A stretch of 64,000 bases of DNA from Natroniella sulfidigena (lineage in GTDB: Bacteria; Bacillota; Halanaerobiia; Halobacteroidales; Halobacteroidaceae): NCBI RefSeq assembly GCF_023223645.1, contig NZ_JALKBY010000009.1, positions 1 through 64,000 on the forward strand. The letters run 5' to 3'. The notes under the pieces are model-generated. The model was not told the DNA's origin. It worked only from the letters and a program-made list of their open reading frames with translations, and did not search any database. Position 1 is the stretch's first letter. Each line of letters starts with the position of its first letter. A program made the position numbers and the translations under genes. Positions 54,659 to 63,951 of the stretch are shown one piece after another.

Positions 54659-56716
54659 TTACACCTCATCTAATAAATTATAGTAATTGGCCAAATCAAA
54701 TATTTTCTTTCTAGCTTGATACTTGTTCAAAGAAATATCAGCAAATTCTTTAAATCTAGCTAATTCCCTTCTCAATATAGATCTAATAGAAGATATATCC
54801 CCCATTTCATCAGGTGGAATTGCTATAAAATCATAAATGGTTGCTTTTTCTTTTCCAGGATATTTCCTTAATACCCGTCCTCTTCTTTGAATAAATTCTT
54901 TTGGATTACTACTACTAGAAAGTATATAAGCCTTCTTAGTAGCTGGAACATTAACCCCTTCATCAAGACAATGCATTGCAACTAATACTCCAATATCTCC
55001 ATTCGCAAATAATTTTAAGATCCTTTGCCTCTCTCTATTATTCTCTCTAGCGGTAAATCTTTGATAAAATACCCCTTGATTATTTAAAACATCTTGAATA
55101 TTATCCATTTGATGATGAGAAGTATAGACTAAAGTATATTTTAAATCTTGTTCTCGTGAAATCAAATTTCTAAACTTTTCAATTTTATTTTTAGCTGAAT
55201 TAACTATACCTGATCTTTTTATCATTAAACCAGTTAATGTTTCGTCATCTTCAGCTACCCCACTGGCTAACATTTTAGCTATCTTTACAGATAACTCTTT
55301 ATAATTTTCAAATTCTTTATTCGTCAATTCAATTAAGATAGGATGATATTCATATGGAGTTAAAAACCCTTCATCAATTGCTTTTTCTAAATCATAACTA
55401 AAAGTTACTCCATTAAAATAATCGTATAATATTTTAGTGCCATCTTCATCATGCCACCTCTTAGGGGTTGCACTTAATCCAATCCTCCCAATAAAATTAG
55501 ATTTTAAAATTGATCTTCTACAATTTGAACCTAAATGATGAACTTCATCTCCAATTAAAAGTACTTTTACCTTATCATCTATTCTATTAATTGCTTTTTC
55601 AAAGGTTTTCATAGAAGCTGTTGTAACCGTTGTTATTACAAATTCACATTTTGAAATTCCAATATTTAAATCAACTATTCTTCTAATTAGCTTATTTTCC
55701 CATAACTTTTTACTTTTATAGCAATTAATCACTCTATAATTAAATTTATTTAACTCTTCTTCCCATTGATCCACTAAATGTTGATAAGGACAAACTATTA
55801 TTATTAATACCTCTTGGTTGTCTTTTATAAATTCTTCAGCACATAATATACTAGTAATTGTCTTACCAGTACCTGTGGCCATCTCAAATAAGCCCTTATA
55901 ATTATTTTCTTTCCAGTTATTAATAGCTTCTAATTGGTAATCCCTTGGGGTAATATTATTTTCTTCTTTATATTCGGGTGAATTTTCTTTTACCTTTGAT
56001 GGATTTAGTTTATAAATCTTATTAATCGGTTTAGAAGGTGCTATTTTTATTAGTTTTCTCTTGGATGCTTCTGGAAAATCATAAACCTCAACTCCTAAAG
56101 AAGAATTATTCCATAATCTTCTAAAATACTCTATTCTTTTTTTTACTCTTTTCTGTAACTCATTTTGCCAACTCCAAAATACATCAATAGATTCAAAGTT
56201 ATATATCCAACCATTAGAAGATTCATTTAAAGAGCCAGAAAATACAACTTTATCTCCTTCTTCATCTGTAAAAACCCCAAACTTTTCATGATACATACTG
56301 TTGTAATTTTTATAATTATCATCCTCTGGCTTTCTAATAGCTATTTTTATATCTAAATATCCTTCTTTTATTAACCAAGAAAGATTTTTTATATTTGCTT
56401 TATCTGAATCATTTAATAATAAATCAACTTTTTTATTCAAATTTTCCCCAATAATATTTTTCATCTTATAGCCTTTTTTTAAAGAAACCGAATCCTTTTT
56501 AGATAATTGAATACTACATATTAATCTCATCCTTCCATTATTCTTAATAAATTGATATAAACCATTTGAAATATAATTTATTATGGAAGAATTAAAATAT
56601 CCAACAGCTCTATCATATCTTATTGAGTTAGCTAAACAAGGTATGTAAAATTCAGAAATCAAATCATTATCTCCAGTTCTATAATTTTCTTCCAAATTTA
56701 TATCTTTTAAGCTCAT
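54659..56716 (-). CDS. PLD-nuclease/DEAD-helicase, DNA phosphorothioation system restriction enzyme type
   Basis: A 685-aa fusion. The N-terminal phospholipase-D-like nuclease domain has YHEKFGVFTD and SGSLNESSNGW (about 150-190), the H-x-K...D...GS-x-N pattern. A superfamily 2 helicase follows with MATGTGKT, GDEVHHLG, GLSATPKRW and QRRGRVLRKY. This matches the family called DNA phosphorothioation system restriction enzyme. Start ATG 56716 behind GGAGG (an open frame runs to 56749). First gene of the leftward four-gene module, opposite dndC. Confidence 0.88.
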   Translation of the reverse strand: MSLKDINLEENYRTGDNDLISEFYIPCLANSIRYDRAVGYFNSSIINYISNGLYQFIKNNGRMRLICSIQLSKKDSVSLKKGYKMKNIIGENLNKKVDLLLNDSDKANIKNLSWLIKEGYLDIKIAIRKPEDDNYKNYNSMYHEKFGVFTDEEGDKVVFSGSLNESSNGWIYNFESIDVFWSWQNELQKRVKKRIEYFRRLWNNSSLGVEVYDFPEASKRKLIKIAPSKPINKIYKLNPSKVKENSPEYKEENNITPRDYQLEAINNWKENNYKGLFEMATGTGKTITSILCAEEFIKDNQEVLIIIVCPYQHLVDQWEEELNKFNYRVINCYKSKKLWENKLIRRIVDLNIGISKCEFVITTVTTASMKTFEKAINRIDDKVKVLLIGDEVHHLGSNCRRSILKSNFIGRIGLSATPKRWHDEDGTKILYDYFNGVTFSYDLEKAIDEGFLTPYEYHPILIELTNKEFENYKELSVKIAKMLASGVAEDDETLTGLMIKRSGIVNSAKNKIEKFRNLISREQDLKYTLVYTSHHQMDNIQDVLNNQGVFYQRFTARENNRERQRILKLFANGDIGVLVAMHCLDEGVNVPATKKAYILSSSSNPKEFIQRRGRVLRKYPGKEKATIYDFIAIPPDEMGDISSIRSILRRELARFKEFADISLNKYQARKKIFDLANYYNLLDEV

Positions 56717-56749
56717 ATAATTCCTCCATATTATAAAATTAAAAATCAA

Positions 56750-57454
56750 ACTGATCCATATACTTTAATTATTCAAGATATTCCATGTATATTCCTTCTA
56801 AAAGTAAATGAAATTGCTATTTTATAGATATAATGCTAATTGATTATCTTCTTTATCTTTCCTCCTTTCCTTCTTTAATATCACCTTTTTAATTGACCTC
56901 CATTAAACTTAAAGACTATCAACCTTATCATCTAACTCCCTCTATTTTTGAGCAACACATTGGTCTTGATAGATAAGTATAATAGATTATATGATTTCTT
57001 TCTCGGACATGATATAATAAAATCAAACTAAACTAGAAGGTTATAATAACCCTGTTCATTTAAAGCTTAAAATAATAGCAAAATTAAGATAAAACGTTAT
57101 CCCCCCTACCCTTTGGGGTATATGGTGTTAATGTCTAAGAAAAAGTTTTTAAAAAGTGTTGACAATCCAAACTTTTAACAAAATCATTCTAGCTTTTCCT
57201 TAAGTTTTACAAAACATTATAATTGTATTTATATAGAACACCCCTTCTGTGTTTTATCTAACCACTCAACACTTTATCAAAAAAAAGAGTTCCGTTTCCA
57301 ATTTTATATTAGATTCACCTATATTTATTTCACACTAAGTACAAGCTCATAACAATTTGACAACTAAGTATTAGTATTGTATTATAATTCTGTTAGGGAT
57401 CATTTATTATTAATACCCTAAATATGTTAGTTAAATCTTAAGAGAGGTGGCAAT
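56750..57454. other. Divergent control region between the effector and dndCDEA operons
   Basis: About 700 AT-rich bases without a gene separate the leftward helicase from the rightward dndC. It holds one strong plus-strand promoter (57357-57385) and a further TTGACA at 57159. A small hairpin TACCC/GGGTA near 57107-57120 is visible. I could not pick a convincing minus-strand promoter. No dndB-type repressor gene is present here. Confidence 0.6.
57357..57385 (+). promoter_or_regulatory. Promoter of dndCDEA
   Basis: TTGACA (57357-57362), a 17-base spacer and TATTAT (57380-57385) on the plus strand, 70 bases before dndC. Confidence 0.75.
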
Positions 57455-58855
57455 ATGAACTTAAATTATTTCCATCAACATAATATTGAAGATATTTATA
57501 AAAACATTCAAGAAATATATTTAAGAGACAACAGTCCATGGATTATTGGATATAGCGGTGGAAAAGATTCTAGTACAACTACCCAATTAATATTTAGAGC
57601 TGTCCATCAATTAAAAAAAGAAGGAAAAAAATTACATAAACCAATTTATATAATTTCTGCAGATACACTTGTAGAGAATCCGATGATTATTAATTTCATT
57701 ACTGATACATTAAATATGATTGAGAAAAAAGCTAGAAAATTAGGCTTGCCTATTAAAACTCAAAAAGTATATCCTAAATATGATGAAACATTCTGGAGTT
57801 TAATGATTGGTAAGGGCTATCCTAGCCCTAGACAAAAATTTAGATGGTGTACTGATAGGCTAAAAATTAAACCTACAACTAATTTTATAAAAGATAAATT
57901 ATCAAAATATAATGAGGCTATCGTCGTTTTAGGAGTTAGAAAAGGTGAAAGTGCTAGTAGAGACCAAGTACTAAATAATAGTCAAATTGAAGGTAAAACT
58001 CTACGTAGACACCAAAGCTTAAATAACGCGTATATATATGCACCTATTGAAGAGTTTTCTGTTAGTGATGTCTGGCATTTTCTTTTAAATCATTATGATA
58101 GTAAATCTCCATGGGATACTGATAATTATAAACTTTATAAATTATATAATGATTCTAATGCTGAATGCCCAATGGTAATTTCTAAAGATACTAAAGCATG
58201 TGGTAATTCTAGATTTGGTTGTTGGACATGCACAGTTGTTAAAGAAGATAAATCACTAACTGGATTTATTAAATCAGGACAAAAATGGCTTAGACCATTA
58301 TTAGAATTTAGAAATTGGCTTTATAATATTAGAAGTGATAGATCTATGAGAGAAAAAAAGAGAAGTAATGGAATCATCTATACAATAGAACGAGATGGAA
58401 AATCATTACGAGGGCTTGGTCCTTTTAATTTAAAAGCTAGAAGAGAAATATTAAGAAAGTTATTAGAAATACAAAAGGAAATTAAAAATAAAATAGATTA
58501 TAACTTAATTCAAAAAGAAGAATTAAAAATAATTCGCCAAAAATGGATTTCATCTGGTGATTGGGAGGACTCATTACCTAAGATATATAAAGAAATTAAT
58601 GGAGAACCACTCTCTTGGGAAATTGACCAAAATTACTTATTCGATTCTAAAGAAAGCAAATTGTTAACTGAGCTTTGTAGAAAAGAAGAAATTGATCCAG
58701 AACTTTTACAAAAATTAATCTCCATTGAAGCAGACTATTTAGGATATAATTATCGCCATAATATTTATAAAAAGATCAAAAAGTTGCTTAAACAAGACTG
58801 GCTTCATTATGAAGACATAAAAGACCTAGGAAGTGATGTAAATGGAAATCAATAA
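57455..58855 (+). CDS. dndC: DNA phosphorothioation sulfurtransferase DndC
   Basis: A 466-aa PAPS-reductase-fold protein that activates the DNA backbone with ATP and delivers sulfur during phosphorothioation. IIGYSGGKDSSTTTQL (residues 30-45) is the PP-loop. The later CGNSRFGCWTCTVV supplies Cys residues (an iron-sulfur cluster in this family). WRTDRLK-like FRWCTDRLKIKP lies between. ATG behind AGAGGTGG. First gene of the rightward operon; dndD starts 14 bases inside its end. Confidence 0.95.
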   Translation: MNLNYFHQHNIEDIYKNIQEIYLRDNSPWIIGYSGGKDSSTTTQLIFRAVHQLKKEGKKLHKPIYIISADTLVENPMIINFITDTLNMIEKKARKLGLPIKTQKVYPKYDETFWSLMIGKGYPSPRQKFRWCTDRLKIKPTTNFIKDKLSKYNEAIVVLGVRKGESASRDQVLNNSQIEGKTLRRHQSLNNAYIYAPIEEFSVSDVWHFLLNHYDSKSPWDTDNYKLYKLYNDSNAECPMVISKDTKACGNSRFGCWTCTVVKEDKSLTGFIKSGQKWLRPLLEFRNWLYNIRSDRSMREKKRSNGIIYTIERDGKSLRGLGPFNLKARREILRKLLEIQKEIKNKIDYNLIQKEELKIIRQKWISSGDWEDSLPKIYKEINGEPLSWEIDQNYLFDSKESKLLTELCRKEEIDPELLQKLISIEADYLGYNYRHNIYKKIKKLLKQDWLHYEDIKDLGSDVNGNQ

Positions 58856-60878
58856 ACTTCAACTATATAATTTCGGAATTTATTATGGCAAACATGAAAT
58901 GGACTTTAATTTATCAAGCAAAGAAAAAAATGTTATCTTAATTAGTGGAGAAAACGGTTCAGGTAAAACTACCTTATTAGACGCAGTAAATTTAGTACTA
59001 TATGGTTCATTAATCTTAGGAACTAAAACCAATACCAGCAGATATATAAATTATATCAAAGAAAGAATTAACTACTCAGCTTTAGAAGATGATACTAAAA
59101 TGTATTTAACTCTTGATTTCAACTTAAATAAACACGGAAACAAGAAAAGATATATAATGAAAAGAGAATGGTATTTTGAAGACAATATTGAAGAAAATTT
59201 AATTATTAAAGATCAAGATAAAGAGTTAACCCAAGAGGAGATAAATAAATTTCAAGACTATATTCGAACTGTCTTCCCCCCTTCTTTATTTGAGTTTTTC
59301 CTGTTTGACGGTGAAAATATGGGGAATTTACTTTATACTGAAGACTTCAGAAAAATTTTAGAAGGGTCTTCTAAAACAATCTTCAATCTAAACCTAATTA
59401 AAGAATTAAATGATGATCTTGATACCCTTTTAAAAGAAAAAATAGAAGATAGATCACTTTCAAAAATTGAGCAAGAATATAAAAAAATAACCGAAAAATA
59501 TAAGAAACTAAAAAACAAATTAAAAAATAAACAAAATAAATTAAAAAATATTAAAGAAAAAATAGAAGCTTCATCCGAAAAAAAAGAAGCTTTAGAAGAA
59601 GAATTTGATACTTATGGAGGACTATTTGCTGAAGAAAGAAAGAAAATTAATGAAGAAATTAACAAGTTAAAACTTCAAAAAGAAGAAGCAAAATCTTTTT
59701 TAGATAATTACTATCAAAATATTTTACCTTTCTCTTGTTGTACAAGACTACTATCGAATATTATAAAACAAGTAAAAAAAGAAAATGTTTATAAAAATTA
59801 TATGAATGTAAAAAATAAATTGGATAACGAATTACCTAAAAAATTAAATCAAGATATTAAACAATCTCAACTTGAAATTACTGATGAAAATAAAAATGAT
59901 AGGTCACAAGATCTTATAAAAATATTACTTGATAATATAGATCAATCATTTAAACCTAATTTTGATACTGAGAATTTCAATCTAATCCATAAATTATCAT
60001 CTTCAGAAGAGCAGAAATTAGTTAACAAAATTAAAACTATAATTAATTTTAATGAAGAAAAAGCCTTAGAAAAAATAGAAAAAATAAATAATATAAATTT
60101 AAAATTAAATAAGTTAAATAAAAGATTAAAGCACAATCAAGAAAGTTCAGAGTTAAATAATCTTTTAAAAGAAATTGAAAAATGTATTATGAAAAAGTCT
60201 AAATTAGAAAAGATGGTAGAAGAAATTAAAGAAGAAATCGACCTTATCAAAGATGATTTAGAAACATTATCCAAAGATAAAAAGAAAAAATTAAAAGAAT
60301 GGAAAAATTCTAAAAAAGTTAATAATATTCCTATTCTTTGCGATAAGTTAAATAATGTATTAAGTAAATATACTGAAATTCAAACAAAAAAGAAATTAAA
60401 GTTAGTCGAAAATAAATTTTTAGAGATTATAAATAATTTAATTAGTGTTGAAAATTATATAAAAAATATAGAGATAAACCCAACTACTTTTAAAGTTAAT
60501 CTTTATAGTAAAAATAATGATTTATTAACCAATCTATCAGCTGGAGAGCAAGAATTAGTAATTTTAGCATTACTATGGTCTTTAATGGAAGTTTCTAAGC
60601 AGAAATTCCCATTAATTTTAGATACTTTACTAGGTAGAATTGATGAAAAACATCGAGAAAATATTATTAAAAATTTATTAATAAAAGCTGACTTACAAAT
60701 TATAATCTTAGCTATCAATTCTGAATTAAATAATATTCAATACAAAGCTTTAAAACCTTATATTGAACGAAACTATTTAATTAATAAAGTTGATAAACTT
60801 AATAATAGATCAACAATAGAAGAAAATACTCTCTTTGTAGGTGATAATAATGAAGTTCCGATTAAAAACTTCGGCTAA
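58842..60878 (+). CDS. dndD: DNA phosphorothioation ATPase DndD
   Basis: A 678-aa SMC-like ATPase of the modification complex, thought to open or nick DNA so that sulfur can enter. Walker A GENGSGKT (36-43), FDGENMG, long coiled coil (about 200-530), signature LSAGEQELVILALL, Walker B PLILDTLLGRIDEKHR. Overlaps dndC by 14 bases and dndE by about 30. Very A-rich codon use in the coiled coil (Lys/Glu runs), similar to its neighbours. Confidence 0.95.
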   Translation: MEINKLQLYNFGIYYGKHEMDFNLSSKEKNVILISGENGSGKTTLLDAVNLVLYGSLILGTKTNTSRYINYIKERINYSALEDDTKMYLTLDFNLNKHGNKKRYIMKREWYFEDNIEENLIIKDQDKELTQEEINKFQDYIRTVFPPSLFEFFLFDGENMGNLLYTEDFRKILEGSSKTIFNLNLIKELNDDLDTLLKEKIEDRSLSKIEQEYKKITEKYKKLKNKLKNKQNKLKNIKEKIEASSEKKEALEEEFDTYGGLFAEERKKINEEINKLKLQKEEAKSFLDNYYQNILPFSCCTRLLSNIIKQVKKENVYKNYMNVKNKLDNELPKKLNQDIKQSQLEITDENKNDRSQDLIKILLDNIDQSFKPNFDTENFNLIHKLSSSEEQKLVNKIKTIINFNEEKALEKIEKINNINLKLNKLNKRLKHNQESSELNNLLKEIEKCIMKKSKLEKMVEEIKEEIDLIKDDLETLSKDKKKKLKEWKNSKKVNNIPILCDKLNNVLSKYTEIQTKKKLKLVENKFLEIINNLISVENYIKNIEINPTTFKVNLYSKNNDLLTNLSAGEQELVILALLWSLMEVSKQKFPLILDTLLGRIDEKHRENIIKNLLIKADLQIIILAINSELNNIQYKALKPYIERNYLINKVDKLNNRSTIEENTLFVGDNNEVPIKNFG

Positions 60879-61227
60879 AACTAAAGAAGTCTTAAAAGAA
60901 ATTCAAGCAAGATCAAATTTAAGACCAAATATTCTCTCTCGTATAGCAATTAATTTATCTTTGGTGCAAGATGATCCAGTAAAAGATCAAGAATATGATA
61001 ATAATGGACTTGAATTTCCTAGAAATGTACTATTAGGAGAATATGATCAACTATATAAAGCTTTAATCTCACAAAGATTAGGAAGACATATTAAAGAAGA
61101 AGAATACTTTCCTAATTATGTTAAATTACATCTAGAAAGAGGAACTAGACTTTTAAAAAATGAATATAATTATGCAGGCAACTTCGAAACTTTTGTAAAA
61201 AATTTAATTAATAATAAAATTGGGTGA
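60850..61227 (+). CDS. dndE: DNA phosphorothioation protein DndE
   Basis: A 125-aa DNA-binding subunit; the family forms tetramers that bind nicked DNA. MKFRLKTSAKTKEVLKEIQA and the following RPNILSRIAINLSL resemble a ribbon-helix-like start; LERGTRLLKNEYNYAG is the conserved end. I start at ATG 60850, five bases after AGGTGA; a GTG at 60841 is also in frame. The same GGTGATAATAATG arrangement precedes dndA. Confidence 0.93.
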   Translation: MKFRLKTSAKTKEVLKEIQARSNLRPNILSRIAINLSLVQDDPVKDQEYDNNGLEFPRNVLLGEYDQLYKALISQRLGRHIKEEEYFPNYVKLHLERGTRLLKNEYNYAGNFETFVKNLINNKIG

Positions 61228-61232
61228 TAATA

Positions 61233-62381
61233 ATGATTTATTTGGACAATTCAGCTACTACTAAAATTGATCCTCGCGTAATCAAAAAAATGTTACCATA
61301 TTTAAAAGAAGAGTATGGCAATCCAACAAGTAAACATTATACTTTAGCCCAAAATGCTGAAAGTGCTGTAGAAGTGGCAAGAAGTAATCTATCTACTCTT
61401 CTAAACTGCGAAAATGATGAAATAATATTTACTAGTGGTGCTTCAGAGAGTAATAACTTTATTTTAAAAGGAATAGCAGACTATTATCAGGATCAAGGAA
61501 ATCATATAATTACTTCTAGTGTAGAACACAAATCAATTTTAAAGTGTTGTAATTATCTAGAAAAGAAAGGTTATAAAATCACTTATTTGCCTGTTAATAA
61601 AAAAGGACAAATAGAAATAGATACTTTAAAAAAAGCAATTACAGATCAGACTATCTTAATCTCACTTCTTTGGGGAAACAACGAACTTGGTAGCTTGAAT
61701 CCTGTTAAAAAATTAGCAACTGTTGCAAAAGAAAATGATATTTTATTCCATACCGATGCTACTCAAATACTAGGTAAGATAGATATTAATGCTCAAGACA
61801 TTCCTTTTGACTTTTTGTCATGTTCTGCTCACAAAATACATGGGCCAAAGGGAGTAGGTGCTGCATTTATTAAAACAGATGATATAGGTCTTAGACATGA
61901 GCTAACCCCTTTAATTCATGGGGGTAATCAGGAAGATGGATTAAGAGCTGGCACCTTAAGTGTTCATAATATCGTAGGCTTAGGTGAAGCTGCTAGAATA
62001 GCTTTTAATGAAATGTCAGATTATATTCCTAAAATTAAAAGGTTAGAAAACCTATTTAAAGAAAAAATTAAAAATAAAATATCTAATCTATACTTTAACG
62101 GTGATCAGACTTCAAAAATACCAGGAATTATAAATATGACAATCCCTATTCAAGGAGTTAATAATAAGTTAATTATAACTAACCTTGAAGAAGAGTTGGC
62201 TATTTCTGATGGATCAGCTTGTTCAATTACAGAGCCTTCCCATGTTTTAAAAGCAATTGGATTAAATCGTAATGAGATAACTTCAACTTTTAGAATATCT
62301 TTAAGTAAATTTAATACTCCTGAAGAAATCGAACAAGCTATAGATCTATTGATAAAAACTATAAATGAATTTAAAATTTAA
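61233..62381 (+). CDS. dndA: Cysteine desulfurase DndA (IscS/NifS family)
   Basis: A 382-aa PLP enzyme that takes sulfur from cysteine and hands it to DndC. MIYLDNSATTKIDPRV starts the fold; SCSAHKIHGPKGVGA holds the PLP-binding Lys; SDGSACSITEPSHVLKA (about 320) holds the catalytic Cys. ATG 61233 follows GGTGA; GTG 61224 is open too. It is the last gene of dndC-D-E-A; in many bacteria dndA comes first and is divergent, so this order is the archaeal-like one. Confidence 0.93.
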   Translation: MIYLDNSATTKIDPRVIKKMLPYLKEEYGNPTSKHYTLAQNAESAVEVARSNLSTLLNCENDEIIFTSGASESNNFILKGIADYYQDQGNHIITSSVEHKSILKCCNYLEKKGYKITYLPVNKKGQIEIDTLKKAITDQTILISLLWGNNELGSLNPVKKLATVAKENDILFHTDATQILGKIDINAQDIPFDFLSCSAHKIHGPKGVGAAFIKTDDIGLRHELTPLIHGGNQEDGLRAGTLSVHNIVGLGEAARIAFNEMSDYIPKIKRLENLFKEKIKNKISNLYFNGDQTSKIPGIINMTIPIQGVNNKLIITNLEEELAISDGSACSITEPSHVLKAIGLNRNEITSTFRISLSKFNTPEEIEQAIDLLIKTINEFKI

Positions 62382-62389
62382 TGTACACT

Positions 62390-62623
62390 TCACCCTTTAA
62401 TTTCTTCTAACACCATCATGTCTTCAAACTTACCTTTCCCTTCTCTTTAATCTTCTTCTCTTTCATCTCAAAATCTACTCCCAATTAGACCACAACTGGC
62501 TAATAATCATTCAATAACTTACAAAATATCAGTCATCTCCTCAACCTCTTCCTCTGCTTTAAATTCATCTAATTCTTATTGTAATTTATTAATTAGATTA
62601 TTCTTATACTCTCTAAAATCCAT
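62390..62623 (-). pseudogene. MazG-like nucleotide pyrophosphohydrolase pseudogene
   Basis: The minus strand reads MDFREYKNNLINKLQ, stop, ELDEFKAEEEVEEMTDIL, stop, VIE, stop, LLAS, and after a frameshift GKFEDMMVLEEIKG, stop. This follows the COG4997-type pattern (KLQEELDEF...VEELADILEVI...GGFEDRIFLEE). At least three stops and a shift show decay. It ends eight bases from the dndA stop. Confidence 0.75.
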
Positions 62624-62706
62624 AGGGCTATACTTATTAATAGGTTAGTAGAAAATAATATTATTTATCTATTCCAGTAAAATCAGAACTATTTACTTTA
62701 ATAACT

Positions 62707-63054
62707 TTACCAGTTGTTATTAACAACTACCTTATCTTCTTCTATTTTATAAATAGCTCTATCATCTTTTAAAGAAAGTTTGGTTATCAACTTATTCTTT
62801 TTATATTCTTTTACACCCCATAATTCAAAATAAAATAGAAATAATAAATGATAGAGAACATATTTCCAAATGCAATCTATCCCATTTTCAATCTCTTTAT
62901 CTTGAATTTCACACTTTAAAAAATCAAGTAAATCTTCTTCTTTAATATCTTTGGCTAGACCTAACTTATCTTGCCTCCTAAAATTTAACCTCTATTCAAT
63001 AATTGAATACCAACTCTTTGTTATCATCCGTAACGCAAGTTTTCTAAAAGACAT
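62707..63054 (-). pseudogene. Decayed ORF with in-frame stop, unrecognised
   Basis: From ATG 63054 the frame reads MSFRKLALRMITKSWYSIIE, then TAG (62992-62994), then RLNFRRQDKLGLAKDIKEED and on to TGG-TAA at 62707. The +1 frame continues TTGKVIKVNSSDFTGIDK. So one stop and one shift break a gene of 120 or more codons. Family not recognised. The region 63055-63301 shows nothing. Confidence 0.5.
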
Positions 63055-63301
63055 CTCACTTTTCCTCTCTTTTATCTCTGTAAAAAAGCAGCAAACAAAT
63101 ATAACTTGTGATTTTTCGTTATTCTCTTTAGCTTAAGTATATTTTCAAATGCCTCATTATTTAAAACCAGTCTCTTATGCAATTCTAGTATTTAATCACT
63201 TCCCTTAAATCAAATATAAATTCTATCCACCTTTAATATAATATTTCTAAAAATAGTAATATATCCTTATAAAAATAACTGGAAAAATTATATCACTCAA
63301 A

Positions 63302-63334
63302 AAAACGGCCAGCACCCGAAGGCACTGACCAAAT
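63302..63334 (-). terminator. Terminator with TTCG loop
   Basis: GGTCAGTGCC pairs with GGTGCTGGCC around TTCG, followed by GTTTTTTT on the minus strand, after the DUF3006 gene. Confidence 0.9.
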
Positions 63335-63343
63335 CAAATAATA

Positions 63344-63550
63344 TTAACCTGTTAACTTATCCAACATTTTCTGCATTTCTTCTCTTCGCTCTTTAGTATA
63401 CTTCTTATCAGGAATAAATTTAATCTGTAGCCAATCCCCTTCTTCTGGATCTCCAGGTATCTCATCCTTCAACACATCCAACTGCACTCTTTGCTTCTCT
63501 AATAACACCACTGCAAAATCACCAACAAAACGATCAATTACTCCTCTCAT
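63344..63550 (-). CDS. DUF3006 family protein
   Basis: A 68-aa protein. MRGVIDRFVGDFAVVLLE and the following LPDEIPGDPEEGDWL-like DEIPGDPEEGDWLQIKF match DUF3006, a small beta-rich domain of unknown function. ATG behind AAGGAGGAGATAAA. It lies 16 bases after the next gene upstream. Confidence 0.85.
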   Translation of the reverse strand: MRGVIDRFVGDFAVVLLEKQRVQLDVLKDEIPGDPEEGDWLQIKFIPDKKYTKERREEMQKMLDKLTG

Positions 63551-63566
63551 TTTATCTCCTCCTTGA

Positions 63567-63941
63567 TTAAAAGTTTTTATTGTACTCCAGTTTCAAATCA
63601 TCACCATCCCAAGAAACATTGGCTCCTTCTTCTCTCTTTAATCTCCCTTTGACATGATTCTCAATCTTCACCTCCGTTTCCTGATCAACTTTATAACCTG
63701 CTCTTTTCAATTGCTGAACTAAGTTTTCTACTACATCATTAACTCGATTTAAAGCATTGTTCTCTGGATACTCTAGCAAGATTCCATCTAAAACATCATC
63801 AACTTCAGCTAAAATTATAGACCCTTTTTCAAAGTAAGGATCTATACCAGGAAAAATCTTTCTTAACAACATAACCACTATAGTAATGACAGGAACAAAA
63901 TTCAGTCCTGTCGCTGTCAAAATTCTAATAGTTTCACTCAT
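63567..63941 (-). CDS. Small membrane-anchored hypothetical protein
   Basis: A 124-aa protein, start ATG 63941 behind AGGAGGAATT. One N-terminal transmembrane segment (about 8-28, GLNFVPVITIVVMLL) precedes a charged helical domain. Family not recognised. It forms an operon with the DUF3006 gene downstream and the partial gene upstream. Confidence 0.65.
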   Translation of the reverse strand: MSETIRILTATGLNFVPVITIVVMLLRKIFPGIDPYFEKGSIILAEVDDVLDGILLEYPENNALNRVNDVVENLVQQLKRAGYKVDQETEVKIENHVKGRLKREEGANVSWDGDDLKLEYNKNF

Positions 63942-63951
63942 CAAATTCCTC

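Noticed and set aside
62951-63136. Plus-strand 61-codon ORF
   Set aside because: It is antisense to the decayed ORF at 62707-63054 and has no ribosome site.
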